From Podospora pseudocomata (lineage: Eukaryota > Ascomycota > Sordariomycetes > Sordariales > Podosporaceae), in contig NC_085889.1 in assembly GCF_035222375.1 (NCBI RefSeq), positions 4,588,001-4,652,000 of the forward strand: 64,000 nucleotides of DNA, read 5' to 3'. Within the stretch, counting starts at the first letter, position 1, and the number at the start of each line of letters is the position of its first letter. Made by a program: the position numbers and the translations under genes. This document shows, in pieces, positions 45,938-57,321 of the stretch. The notes under the pieces were generated by a model. That model was given only the letters and a program-made list of their open reading frames with translations, was not told the DNA's origin and made no database searches.

Positions 45938-46352
45938 GTGGATTCGTTTCCTCGCGGGGGCTGGGAGGGGGAGGGGGGATGGGGATGCGTTTGCTTGAGG
46001 GGGGATGCGCTCGCTCGTGTGGGAATATGGTTATGCTGAGACGATTTTGAGATCTAATACTTGGTAGATATTTGTACAAACAGAGAAAGAAGAATATAAA
46101 TTATGGGATGGAAAAGGTTCACACTTGCTATCAAAAAGTCACGGGAATAGAGTATCATCCCCTTATGAAATTACTCGCATATAAGAGTAAAATAACCTCT
46201 ATTATATTGTGATGTATAGCTCGAAGTACAATTTTTAGGCCTTTGAAAACAAATAAAAAACCTTCAAAGGTCATGAATAGGAGTTGGTGTGACGGCTGTG
46301 GCGGCGTCACCATATATATACCACTGGAGCGAGCCAAGCCAGGAAGCTTGGC
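45938..46352. other. AT-rich intergenic, probable flank of the transposon
   Basis: A-rich sequence. It contains an inverted pair near 46237-46270 (GGCCTTTGAA ... TTCAAAGG) and an AGGCCTTT string comparable with one just beyond the right end of the transposon near 47354-47362. The true left end of the element may lie here, but no clean terminal repeat can be matched. Confidence 0.4.
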
Positions 46353-47349
46353 TCACTTGTAGCTTTTGATAGCAATCACAACAGGTTTGGCGCAGTGGTC
46401 TGCCCTGCCGTGACACCCTGCACCACTACCATCCGGCTGCGTTTCTTGCACTCCCTCTCCACCCACGGCCTTGTTATCCAGTAGATCGTGTGCATCCTGC
46501 ACAGTAAGTGATCCTCCGAGACGTACGCGTGTTTTTTTGGCTCTCCGGCGTTTGCTTAGTGCCTCGTTGGCCTTACGGAGCGAAGCGACCTCTGACTCGA
46601 GGAGAGCCACTCGATGCATTATAGCTGTTGTACCCTTGGCAAGCTGGTCCACAGAAGCTAATATCGAAGTTGGGGAACTATTTTGATGGTTGGAAATCCG
46701 AGTCTTAATGAGCGTTGACTGCGATTCGGCTTCTCGAGGGTTGTGTGGTGTCTGGAAGACCCAAGGTTGTGGGGTGCCGGGCCGGGGGGTCGGAGGTGTT
46801 GGCATACGAAGCTTCACATCCAGCTTGGAAAGCACCCTCTCTGGATCGTACGGCACAAGGCCCTCTGGTAGTCGTATCTATGTCTATAGCGCGTCTGGAG
46901 CTCTGGCTGGCGTTTGACGAAGTTGTGAGCCCAGAGCTTGCCAGCAGGAGGCGCACCGCGTTCGTTGAGCAAATAGTTGGCCATATCTTCCACACTACGC
47001 AGTCTTGGTGGAAAATATCGCGTACATAGCTCAATAATATATCAGACAATAGCTTCCTCTTCCGATTGAGTCAGCTTTTTCGAATTGGGTGTTGTATCGC
47101 GTCGTACAGGCCGGCTGGCGCGGCGGTGTCTAAGCGTGCTGCGATCGACGTTATACATTTTAGCTGCAGCTGATACACTTAGGTTTTTATCATTTTGAAG
47201 AGTTTTAAGGGCTAAGATTATATGGGCTTCCTCTGAAGTAGATGGCATTTTAGATTGTTGAGAAAATTAGGTTTGAGGGTGAGGTTACGCGTCGCGTGAA
47301 AAAAGTGGTCGCTCGCTTATATTGGTCGCTCGCTTATAACGTACGTTAT
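46353..47349 (-). mobile_element. Internally deleted pogo/Fot1-type DNA transposon
   Basis: Minus strand. The right end carries a terminal sequence with two GCTCGCTTAT units next to ACGTACGTTA. The transposase N-terminus starts at 47248 (MPSTSEEAHIILALKTLQND, a Psq-type helix-turn-helix, then RRDTTPNSKKLTQSEEEAIV). A TGA follows where relatives have Arg, then the same frame continues (YIIELCTRYFPPRLRSVEDM) through part of the CENP-B-type DNA-binding region. At about 46850 it jumps directly to the family's C-terminal tail YDPERVLSKL, ...TPHN, QNSSPTSI. The whole DDE catalytic core, some 250-300 residues, is missing. The element is thus non-autonomous and dead. Tail and N-terminus are well preserved, suggesting modest age. 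The left terminus is not resolved. Confidence 0.8.
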
Positions 47350-47624
47350 CTTTAAAGGCCTTACAATAGTAAATGGAAGTTGAAAGCATACCTGTCGAAC
47401 GCGTATCCCCTATCTTTAGATGTCTTGAAGGAAACAGAATAGCCGTTGATAATAGTTTAAGACCTCTTAATTCACTTCTGAAGCACGGTTCACAATATAA
47501 AATTGGTTAATTCACTTTTCCCCTGCCAATCATTGTATAGGAAGAGAGACACCACAACACCAAACTCTCCCCACACGCCATCTCCCCCAGCCCACTTACA
47601 AAGCCATCCTCCAACCCAACCCCA
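47350..47624. other. Short intergenic stretch
   Basis: AT-rich on its left, CCT/CCA-rich on its right; the right half is probably the 3' UTR of the thioredoxin gene. Confidence 0.4.
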
Positions 47625-48173
47625 TCACTCCCCCCTACCCTTCCCCGCCAAAACCTCAACCACAGCCTTCAACGCCGCACGATCAGCACCCCGTACCCTC
47701 TCCACCAACCCATCACCCGTCAAAGGCACCGACGGGCGAGCTGTCATTCCCTGAACCGCCACCCCCTCCGGCGCACCATTCTCAAAGAACACAAAAGTCG
47801 GCATCGCAGACACCCCATACCGCGAGGCAATGTTATCAACGTGGTCGACATTCACCTTGGCGAAAGCAAGCTGGCCGTCTGAAGAGTGCTTGTCGGCCAG
47901 CTCGGAGAAGTATGGTGCAATGGCGCGACAAGGCGGACACCAGTCTGCGTAAAAGTCTACTACCACATGCTTGGCGGAGGACAGGAGGGTGTCAAACTCG
48001 GCGGCGTTGGCTATTTTGTAGACTTTGCCCGAAGTTTCAGGGATGGGCGTGGTGGGTGTAAAGAGTCGCTTTAGGATCTAGACGTAGATGTCAGCACAGA
48101 AGGATATCAACCGGGGGATGGACGGTACCCAGAGTACGATAAAAATCGTGACTAGATAGAATGAAGTGTCCAT
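47625..48173 (-). CDS. Membrane-anchored thioredoxin-like protein (WCPPC)
   Basis: Two exons, 48173-48129 (15 codons) and 48077-47625, with a 51-nt intron give 165 residues. Exon 1 (MDTSFYLVTIFIVLW) and the first residues of exon 2 form a single hydrophobic N-terminal segment, either a signal anchor or an uncleaved leader. The thioredoxin fold follows: VVVDFYADWCPPCRAIAPYF with redox cysteines 62 and 65, the Asp of the FYADW strand, and cis-Pro in SAMPTFVFF. The active site has Pro-Pro in place of the usual Gly-Pro, which tends to alter redox potential (family knowledge). The extra C-terminal helix (ALKAVVEVL) is normal. Likely in a membrane facing either cytosol or a secretory/mitochondrial compartment. 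The tiny first exon is easily missed. Confidence 0.85.
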
Positions 48174-49468
48174 GGTGTCGTTGCGGTTGTGGGGTGCGGC
48201 GCTGGAGGAGTGGTGTTGTTGCTGAAGAGTGGTGTAAAATGAAAGAGAGAGTGACGTGGCGGCGGGGATTTCCCTTATGGTGGGGCTAGAGCCTCGACGC
48301 TAGCTATTACTGCATTTCTATTGGTCGGTCGATCCGCTTCTCAATTGCCTTGCTCTACTCGCAGCCTCGCAGCCTCGGCCATCACTTCCAGCACATCAAA
48401 AGTCACTGTTGCATAAATTCAAGTAATCAAACACCCAGTGTATTGAAACCTTCCTAAGCATTGCATCAAAGACCATGTCCAACATCCCAAAGGTGACTTA
48501 GCACCTCCACCCACGAATCTGAATCCCACCAATCGACAACCACGGCCAGACCAGCCTAGCCTCTCACTCCGGCAACCTATCCCCTAGCACTAGCCCAACC
48601 TATTTCTCCTTCGCTCTCTCTTTCGCTTTTGCTTTGCACCCATGACAATAGCCGTTTGTCTGGGGCGCCGTTTCGACCTTTCTGCATCTCTTGGTACCTT
48701 CATACCAGCAAGCCACTTTCGCTCTCCGTAGAAAAACGTTGCATCCCACGCAACTCTCGTTCCAGCATTTGCATATGACTGTCGATCTTTGCGTTTGTGT
48801 AGGTAGGTAGGTGTTCAGGTCTGATTGTCACTGATTTGGGTAAGGCGTGTACGCGAAGTCTAAGGTGCGTTTTTGTTTTGGATCCTCGGAACGGTTGTGT
48901 CTGTGGAAGATGAAGTGGTTTTGGCAAGGGAGTCGCCATGTTGAAATACCTAGGCATTTGGGGTCAGGCCCGGAAAAGACGACTGTAGTTGCACGTAGTC
49001 ACCCGCGTCAGCAGCGCGGATCAAGATAGCGCCACCATGAGCTTGTCCGTGCCCGGTGTTAACCAGCACGTGCGACCCTCATGGATTACCTGGCGGGGTG
49101 ATTTGGCGATGGGCCCGGAAGTGAAGCATCCTGATCAGCCGAAGGAGAAAACTGTGCAAACGGTGTCCTATCAAGTGTTACCTAGACAGCTGGCTGTGGG
49201 CTGTCGTCCAGGTCACGAAGTGGGTGACTTGAAACCCGGAGGGTTGAAAAGTATTAAAGCATGGACCAAGCCAGTGTCATATGAGCAAGAGCGACTACCT
49301 CGTCTGAATGCGACATGTCTTGTAAACGTAGCGATCAGCACTTCACAGACACCATCATCGAGACGCCTGATTGTCACGGTCACAGCCACCTTCCACTCCT
49401 GGAACAATTCCAAGGCAGAAACTTGATATATTAAGGCAACAGACCTGGGAAGCAGAGTCACGTTCTCC
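48174..49468. other. Intergenic, nothing recognised
   Basis: 1.3 kb upstream of the thioredoxin gene. Short open frames at 48700-49461 have no recognisable domain. Confidence 0.5.
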
Positions 49469-49729
49469 TCATTTCACCCGAGTCCTAGCCGATATGTCTT
49501 GCCCACCACCCACTATCCCGAAAAAAAAAAACCCAACCCTCTTCATCATCCTCGGCAGTAACTTTCCCCCCCTCTCTCGAGCCTCCTCCTTTTCCTTACA
49601 CTCATCGCAAAGCCTCGTCTCCTTCCTTCTAGTGATCTTCCTACACCCAAGCGGCTCGTCGCATTCCTTCGTGCTTTGCCCGATTTTCTTGGTGCAGCCG
49701 GAGCAGGTGATGTCTATGGTGGTGCACAT
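49469..49729 (-). CDS. Possible small Cys-rich protein
   Basis: An 86-codon frame starts MCTTIDITCSGCTKKIGQST and continues KECDEPLGCRKITRRKE and LCDECKEKEE, then a basic tail. Seven Cys, including two CxxC pairs, fit a small zinc-binding fold like those of many short fungal proteins. The last third (FFFFGIVGGG) is translated from a poly-T run and looks non-coding, so the true 3' end may differ. I do not recognise a family. Could be spurious. Confidence 0.4.
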   Translation of the reverse strand: MCTTIDITCSGCTKKIGQSTKECDEPLGCRKITRRKETRLCDECKEKEEARERGGKLLPRMMKRVGFFFFGIVGGGQDISARTRVK

Positions 49730-51704
49730 GATGGATGATGCTTCTTTTTCTTGAGTTGGATCGAGTATGGTGATGATGAGGAGAAGGCTGAACCAGCCTT
49801 AGAATAGAGTGAGCCATGTTTGAATACCCATGACCTCACAAGTTGCTTCGTGGCCTCTTTCGTGAACTATCCGTATCGGAAGGACACCAAACGTCGTTTC
49901 ACAACTAGAGGCGTTTGATGCAGCTTGTTAACAGGCAGAGCCGATAATATCCAGGAAACAGCTCAGATGATGCTTGATCAAGCCATCACACGACTGCGGC
50001 TGTCTTCATCGTCTCCTCTGCAATCCATCCCGGTGACCAATGCTCCACTCGTCGAGGCGGGAATCAGAGTCTTCCAGGCACCGAACTGGATCCAAGCAAC
50101 CAAAATCTGCAGCGTTTTAAGTTTTATCAGCGGGGTTTTGGCTGTGTGCCCAGCTCCAGAGCCTCAGGCCGCCTACCAGTTTCTCTGTTGGGTGAAATCG
50201 GGCTTCTGGGCCGGCGAGTTTGAAGTATTTGTTAGCGTGCATAGGCCATGCAGAGACAAGTAACAATCAAGCCTGTTCTGCTCCCGTTGCCATCTCTTCA
50301 TTTTCATCCTTTCATAATTCACCTCCATCATGTGGTCCAAGTATTTGGATGCAATGCTACGCCAACATCAACAACATGTCTCACAACAACTCCAACAAGA
50401 GCAATGTCGACAACACATCAGTTATGCCTGACCCGCAGAGTAGAGCACCCGGCGATTCAACATCGTCCGCCGTTGACATGGACTGATACTGCATGCGGGC
50501 AGATTTCATTTACAACAACGCCGCCAACAACGACACCACCGAGGTTGAAGGACCGAGAACCACAAGGCATGCTCCCCCCGCGGTCAGGGACTGGGTCCCT
50601 GATGAGCATATCAGCGCGCGAGAGAGATGCGTCTCATTGTGGACATGTGCTGATCCCACGTGCGGGTGACAGGTTTCCAGAGGGCGCGTCTTCCCAAACA
50701 GCTGGGTTGTTTCGAGGAAGGGGGTAAGGGTACCTAGAGAGATGGAAATTCCATGTGAACATCAATAACAATCCTGCTGTCCACGACCGCACTATCCCCC
50801 GCTTTCCTGTCAAGCCGAAGAGCTCTTCCATCTTTCTCTTTTCGTGTTTTCCACTCCCTCGTTTCCTTCCTCATTATCACACACTACCCCTCCACCACAC
50901 CCATTAGGTACTCGCTTAATTTTATTCTTGTTTTGCCGGCCTTCTCTCCATTCCGTCCTTCGACTTTCTCGACTGCCAAGTTCCGACCTGTTCATTTTCA
51001 TTGATTTCCCACTCGACTCTTCCTTCCACATCCTCGTTACTCCTCGCTCCATTTTCCACCTTTGTTTTTTTATCTTCTTCGACTTTCCTCCCCCCGAGAT
51101 TTTGGTTTTCCAATTAGGGGTCGCGCAAGAGATGCTAGGAGTAGCCCAGGTTTGCGCGAATGACTCTGGGGGTGTCATGGTAACTTTTAGAGTTACCCTA
51201 GGCCGAGCGTGTTTGGTTTTTTGGACATTTTGGCTGTCGGTCCGATTCTGGCTTCTTTTTTGTTTCGCTGCCAAGCACGTGAGTATGATGGCGTTGACAT
51301 TTGGAGGGCTTGAACTGGTCGCTGCCGCCGGTGACTGAGCAGGAATTTTGTCTCTTTGATGTCACATCATGGGGGGACACGGGGGGAGAAGTTGGCATAC
51401 TAGTGTTGTGGGGAAGTGAAGGCTAACACTGAGGCCCCTTTTCATTTTTTTTTTCTTTTTATTTAGGAATCTTGTTATTTTTCTCAGAACGCTGGGTAAC
51501 CCCCGATGTTAAAAGAAAAGATCGATGACTACAGCCAAAAAGATATGTCACACCATCGTCGGAGAGACCTAGCTGAAACTTGTGCTAACCATCTGGTCAG
51601 CTTGCAATTATTCGACCCCATCTCCAAGACGAAAAGGATAGATAGTGATGATGATGATGCCCCATCTCTTGTCCCTCCACCACCCCCACCCCCGCCACAC
51701 CTTC
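49730..51704. other. Intergenic, nothing recognised
   Basis: 2 kb with several short open frames (49925-50727, 50844-51338), none with credible composition or domains. A CT-rich region lies near 50830-51090. Confidence 0.5.
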
Positions 51705-52631
51705 CTAGTCAATAGTAGCATTCTTAAAAAACAAATTCGACCTCCTATCCCCCGCAACACCGCTCGCGAAGCCCAAAAATAATCTTGTCTGGCCCGCTGC
51801 CGTCCGATAGACGGCCATGCCCTCTGCTTCCCTGAAAACAAGACTCTCTCCCGCCTTTGTCAACGTCGGTCCTTGCACCAGCAACCCAGTGTTCATGTCG
51901 ACAGTTGCCACTTGAGAGTTGACGCTGCCCCCTGTGACGTCGTAGCTGTCGCCCCATAAGAGGTATAAGTGCCTGCCATGCGCGGCGTACCCCTGAAACG
52001 CGCCGCCGAGCGTGGTGATTGTCGGGATTTTGAAATTTACCAAGGAGGACGAAAAGTCGCCTGCTGTGGCGGCGGCGAGGGTGTAGACGGCCATGTGCTT
52101 GCCTGATCCGGGGAGGTGATAACGCACTATTAGACGGTTGTTTACTGGGTCGATTGAGCAGGTGAATTCGGTTGCTGCTGGGATGGGTTTGAATTTTTGG
52201 AGGGTGGGACTTGAGGCTGAGAGGGAGGTTCCGGAGGTGAATTTGAAACGGGCTAGGCGGGTGCCGTAGCCGTTGGAGTTGGCGTCAACTTCTGTCCAGA
52301 GGTAGGTGGAGGTGCCGACTGCTTGCGCGCCGAAGGAGACGCCGTGGCCGAAGCCAGTCAGGTGCATATACCCTACTTGGTTGCCGGAAAAGTCGAGCTG
52401 GGTTATGCAGAGGTTGCCGAGGGAGGAATCGGCGCCGTTGCGGCGCTGGGAGACGAAGAGGCGCGCGTTGGGGTTGTCGAAGGTGAAGGACTGTTGGACG
52501 GTGGAGTCGTGGAGGGTTTTGTGGCGGAAGAGGTCGTAGGAGGGTTTGGTGAGGTCGAAACGGGGGGAAGAGGGGAGTTGGGCGAGGGTGAGTGGGAGGG
52601 AAAGGGGAAGGAGGAGGGTGAGGGGGTGCAT
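51705..52631 (-). CDS. Secreted propeller-like protein, bacterial-TarC-like family (tentative)
   Basis: A single exon of 308 residues from the ATG at 52631. A clear signal peptide (MHPLTLLLPLSLPLTLAQ) is followed by repeated four-stranded blade-like segments with regular Trp/Tyr/Gly: NARLFVSQR, GYMHLTGFGHGVSFGAQ, TYLWTEVDANSNGYG, NRLIVRYH, GRHLYLLWGDSYD, TRLFLGFASG. This resembles a small family of secreted propellers found in actinobacteria and some ascomycetes, often labelled teichoic acid biosynthesis protein C; that assignment is from memory of the pattern and is tentative. No catalytic residues can be named. Coding strand is C-rich at the 5' end, less so at the 3' end. Function unknown. 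Confidence 0.75.
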   Translation of the reverse strand: MHPLTLLLPLSLPLTLAQLPSSPRFDLTKPSYDLFRHKTLHDSTVQQSFTFDNPNARLFVSQRRNGADSSLGNLCITQLDFSGNQVGYMHLTGFGHGVSFGAQAVGTSTYLWTEVDANSNGYGTRLARFKFTSGTSLSASSPTLQKFKPIPAATEFTCSIDPVNNRLIVRYHLPGSGKHMAVYTLAAATAGDFSSSLVNFKIPTITTLGGAFQGYAAHGRHLYLLWGDSYDVTGGSVNSQVATVDMNTGLLVQGPTLTKAGESLVFREAEGMAVYRTAAGQTRLFLGFASGVAGDRRSNLFFKNATID

Positions 52632-55600
52632 TTTCCTGGTTTGGGAAGGCGAGAGGGAGGAAGAGGGTGAGGGGAAGAGATGGAAAAGAAAAAGGGGAGA
52701 CGGGGTGGGTGGTGATAGATGAGGCTGGGTGTTTATGTGTGTATTCAGTGCGGCATCCCAGTGTTATGGGCTTTAGAATACCAATGACGGCCCGCGCCTA
52801 GCTCCAAGGTGAATACCCACGTATGCATGTCACGCCTTACCCCTGGAAGTAAGCTCTACACAACTATTGTCCCGTTGAAACTACGCCATCTTAATGAGGA
52901 AGGTTGTTATGGCGCGATTGGCGCTAGGGAATAGCATCGAGGGGTTGAAGGGATTAACTGGGGTTGTTGTGTTTATAAATGGCGCACTAGTTGCTGGCTG
53001 CAGCGTGGCCTTTTCTTCACAATCAAGAGGTTGGTATGAAATGGAGGGGAGTTGTGGTGGTAGCTAACCAATGATCGTGGCTGGCTTATCAACGTGCAGT
53101 TTTGGAGTTGCAGGATTCCAACCAGACAGGCACCCAGTTCATAGATCCTGTTAGATTCACCTACTTAGGAATGAACCACTTGGCTTTATTCGTGCAAATA
53201 GGTAGTGAGTGCAGGGTAGGTAGGGAGAGGAAGTGTGACAGCTCGGTCAGAGAATATGTGTTGCTGATGAAATGCGGAGCCAATGAGGCGAGTTTTGATG
53301 TGGAAAAAACTAGACTTTTTGAGCAGAGTTGCCTTCTCTAGCTGGTTGATGTCCCTCATGGTCATCATATATCTCTAAAGGGGGCTTTTTACCTGTTAAC
53401 AGTTGTCCTGGCTTGATATGATCCAAGACGGGAAATCCAAAAGTTCTTCCGCGCAGTTTCAACAACCCATTTTGTAGGCCTTTTGCCACGATACATGTCC
53501 CCGTCAGCAACATCAGAAGCCAGTCCTCGTGTAGAGTTAATTTTAAGTGTCTTGGAAAGGGCTGTATATTCTGAAGGGTGAGGAGAATACACTGCACGGG
53601 TCGTGCTGGAGGGGCGGCGTTGCATAGCATGTGGGTTTGCCACCAGTGGTGACTCGAGTAGGTACCTATCAAAAGGGGCTGAAGCCACGGCGCACACAGC
53701 GTGGAATCTCAGCTTACCTCTGACATACCCATAGACGAGACCATGACCCTGCAACTTGGCCCTGAGTTTCTTAACATCGCTATATGGGCCTCAAGGTAAT
53801 CTCCGCCACATAAGATGCGACCTGCAAGTTTGAAGTACCACAAGATATGCCCCTTTACAGCTCCGCTTGGAAAGGTGTCTTGCTCGCTAGTGGCGATAGC
53901 GAGTCGCTACCAAGAGTCTCGACATTGACAGTCGAACTGATCGATTCACTCTAACCTGAACGGAGTTTCCTGGAGTGTATTATTCATGAAGGACAGGTTG
54001 CCTATGGACTCGTATCAATTACTCCAGAGTTGCAAGCACGTTAAAAGAAAGAGCACGTGAAATAATGGAAAGCCAGAGGTCTTGTTGGTATGGCATGACA
54101 GATGGCCCCAATCCTGAGTGCTCTTCGATAACAGGCCCACTGTGAGCCAGCTGGGCTCGCATGATATCACTCCATAGCCTCATTCTCTCCGAGTACGCCA
54201 GCAAGCAACAAAAGACATGGTGATTTCGGCGGCGATGCCGTCATCAGTCGGCCCGTCCGCTTGCCCTGTCCGGAACCCATTCTAGCCAGGCTGGAGCAAC
54301 CGTACACCGACTTGAAGACCTTGGACAACCGTCTTTGATATTCTTCAATCAATCCCACACGCCATCTCAACACACAACCTGCCCCCAGAGCAGATTGATT
54401 GCCTTACGGCCGTCAACGGTAACGCCTCAACCGCCACTGGCGTCGCGCCACCCTGCAAGCCCAACCGTTCAGAGGCTGTTTGATGCAAATGACGTCTGTC
54501 CCCCCTGACGATCAAAACAGCATAACCGCCAAGCAGCGCAAACTGGCTCGCTCGATCTTTGTGAGACCGCGACCAACTGCCAATCACCCTAACACCGGAG
54601 CTGACGGGGGCGGAGATTTTAACAGCTTTGGGTTAGGACTGGACGGTAGGGCGACGGTGCGAAAAAACGTTGAAGCGGCTTGGTCTCGGAGAGGAGGATC
54701 GGGGTGTCTAGTACAACAGCTATTGCCGTGATGGCGATGACGGAGCGGAGTGGGATGTGAACGGGGTGTGCCCCTCTTCGGTCCCGAGCAAGTGGAATGG
54801 GACAGTCATGAATGATGTGATTCTGGCGGTTAGAATTTCTCCCGGCAAAGACGAACAGAGTGTGGAAGGGAATTTGCGAGTCGTAAACAGAGCACGATTC
54901 GGAGGCGAAGGAGGAGGAAATAACCGACCGAGCCTTCAGTCGGGGTGGACAAGATCTGGCGGCTGCAAAGTGGTGCCAGAAGAGATGTCGTTCATGTCGG
55001 ACATTTTCCATTTACGCGCGTGTGCTTGGAGCTGGGGGTGGTCCTTGTCAGTCGGGGGACAACCCCTGTGCGTCAAAAGTCCCGTCTTGTTACCCCCCCC
55101 CCCCCGCCGCATACGTACCGTTGTCAAATTGGGAAGGATGCAGGTCGTGTAACAGTGGACACTGGGTGTCAGCAAGTGCCGTCTGAAGCCGGTGCCGGGG
55201 GAGACACCTCGCGCCCGGGCTTGCCTGCGGTGCCGCGCCTGTCTCTGATGCAAAGTCTGTGGAGGTCTCTTGTGGGATCAAAACAGTCATCGGAGGGCTT
55301 GCGTAGTCAAGATGCTGCTTCCAAGACAGGGGCTGTGGTTCATCCAAGCATGCAGATACCCAAACGCCAACGCCACGAGGCCACTCACTCCCTAGAACCG
55401 ATTTGCGACAACTGCGTCACCTCTCGGCCGAAGCGTAGATATTTCTCATGGCTGTCTTGGGACCAGAAGCTGACACCCCGCGTGAGGTCTCAGGCTGGGA
55501 CCAAAATGTCTTGCAGGTCGGATGTCGGAGCGGCAGACTCCGATAAACGAGCCTCCCCCTCAGACATGAAGCCCTCACATGTCAAGCTTGCGTGGCTGGC

Positions 55601-56202
55601 AAGCCACATCGTCCCAGATTATGCGAGGAGCCACCAGCATGGGCGGTGACGGCATGAGACGGTTTAGCTCGCAGGCCAGTCCCAGGAGAGGGCAATGATC
55701 CGTCAGCGATGTTCCTAGCCTCTTGATGTATTGCAGACGGACGGAGAAGCGACAACGACAACTCGACACGAGTGAAGAGGCGTCAAACTCGGCGAGCAGC
55801 TGGAGTCTAGACTCCATCATCACAAGTTCCTGAGGTGCGCATGTTAGTATGCGGTCGACTGAGATTTCACGCCACGCCACTGGTCGGCTGTCCCGTTGGC
55901 GCCCACTAGCGCTCAGCTGAGTACCATGGTTGGCGGGTCTGGCCACAGCAATACAGGCGGTGCCAGAGAGCCGCGCCCTTTGGAACGAGACACCAGGTCT
56001 CTCTGCCTTGTCTCCGAAAGGGTACCCAATCGTCTTGGTACGCCCCGTCAAGGGGGGGGAGGGTGTTGTTGCTGTTGTATATATGCCGCCGACGGACACC
56101 CTCGTTGTCTGGTCTGATACCTCCCAGATCCTTCCATCTATCAGCCATCATTCCAACAAATACCAACCAACTCACCAACACACACACACATACACACACA
56201 AT
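52632..56202. other. Long intergenic region, nothing recognised
   Basis: 3.6 kb without a credible gene. It holds a run of 13 C at 55093-55105 and, just upstream of the next gene, a TATA box and an AC microsatellite at 56178-56201. Open frames between 53389 and 55649 show no domain. A long non-coding RNA or an unrecognised short gene cannot be excluded. Confidence 0.45.
56078..56084 (+). promoter_or_regulatory. TATA box of the DFR-like reductase gene
   Basis: TATATAT lies 119-125 bp upstream of the ATG at 56203, with an A/C-rich leader ending in a CACACA microsatellite. Confidence 0.6.
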
Positions 56203-57321
56203 ATGGTTTCGCCAAAAGATTTGGTATTGATAACAGGGGCCACGGGCCATGTAGGGTCGTGGACTCTGGTGCAACTGCTTCGAGAGGGATACCGGGTCCG
56301 GGCCGCCGTTCGATCCCATGCCAAAGCTGCTGCTGTTCTTGCAAGACCACAGATCCAGGCACTCAACCCAGGACACCGACTCTCCTTCATCATTGTGCCC
56401 GATATCACGGTCCCCGGTGCTTACGACAACGCTGTCGAGGGCGCAACACACATCATCCACATTGCTTCGCCACTGGCCTCAGGTGGTAACGGCGTACCGC
56501 TCAGTCAACACGATGCGCATTTCATCCAGCCAGCTGTGCGTGGTACCATCAGCCTCCTGGAAGCAGCCAACCTCGGTGGGACGGTCCGTCGTGTCGTGAT
56601 CACCAGCTCCTTCATTGCCTTGGTTCCCATGGACGAGCTGACGGGCAGACGGAAGCGAGACCCTTCCAAGCCTGTGTCTCCCAATGACCGCATCCCGTTT
56701 GCCCCTGGACCGTACGAATCCGAGTTTGCTGCCTATGCGGCATCCAAGGTTGCAGCGCTGCACCATGCCGAGGCGTGGATGGAGCGTGAGAGGCCACCGT
56801 TCGATGTCGTGCACCTTCACCCAGGCTTCGTGTTGGGGCGCAACGACACGGCTACCACAGCAGGACAAGCCATGCAGGGCACCAACTCGGTGGTACTGGC
56901 GCTGCTGCTGGGCAAGCGGTTTGGGCCGTATGCGGGCGCGACAGTGCATGCCTCTGATGTGGCTCGGGCGCACGTGTCGGCACTGGACCCGACGGTTCTC
57001 GGAAACCAGAGCTACATTCTCAGTCAGTCGGCGCGGTGGAACGATGCCATTGCCATCGCCAAGCGGGAGTTTCCCGAGGCCATCAAGACAAAGCTGCTGG
57101 TGACGGGTGGCAGCGTCAAGACAACGCCTCTTCCCATCGACGCAAGTCTAACCGAGGAGACGTTCGGCTTCAAGTTTGCCAGCTACGAGGACCAGGTGAT
57201 CAATGTTGTTGAGCACTTCTTGGAGCTGCGGTTGCGCAAGAAGACAGGGGTCCAGATGGTGTCTTCCAGCGCACCAAAGAAGCAACGGGTGGTGGTCAAT
57301 GTCAGCGCCATCGCTTGCTGA
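56203..57321 (+). CDS. NAD(P)-dependent epimerase / dihydroflavonol-reductase-like reductase
   Basis: A single exon of 372 residues. The ATG at 56203 is taken as the start because it directly precedes the Rossmann strand; a longer open frame upstream is non-coding and runs through the TATA box. TGATGHVGS is at residues 11-18, ITSSFIA supplies the catalytic Ser (135/136), and YAASK gives Tyr178 and Lys182. The extended-SDR pattern is complete, with HPGFVLG and DVARAHVSAL further on. By family knowledge such enzymes reduce ketones or aldehydes (methylglyoxal/isovaleraldehyde, flavonol-like) with NADPH in the cytosol. The last ~30 residues are a basic, low-complexity tail beyond the usual fold. 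Substrate unknown. Confidence 0.9.
   Translation: MVSPKDLVLITGATGHVGSWTLVQLLREGYRVRAAVRSHAKAAAVLARPQIQALNPGHRLSFIIVPDITVPGAYDNAVEGATHIIHIASPLASGGNGVPLSQHDAHFIQPAVRGTISLLEAANLGGTVRRVVITSSFIALVPMDELTGRRKRDPSKPVSPNDRIPFAPGPYESEFAAYAASKVAALHHAEAWMERERPPFDVVHLHPGFVLGRNDTATTAGQAMQGTNSVVLALLLGKRFGPYAGATVHASDVARAHVSALDPTVLGNQSYILSQSARWNDAIAIAKREFPEAIKTKLLVTGGSVKTTPLPIDASLTEETFGFKFASYEDQVINVVEHFLELRLRKKTGVQMVSSSAPKKQRVVVNVSAIAC

Noticed and set aside
50844-51338. 164-codon plus-strand open frame with Phe/Ser/Pro-rich product
   Set aside because: CT-rich sequence read in a frame without stops; no coding signature.
55093-55105. Run of 13 C as a possible gene or regulatory feature
   Set aside because: An isolated homopolymer in non-coding DNA, possibly of uncertain length; nothing around it suggests function.
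53389-55649. Several 100-230-codon frames on both strands
   Set aside because: No frame shows conserved motifs, signal peptide or splice structure; overlapping frames on both strands are equally open.
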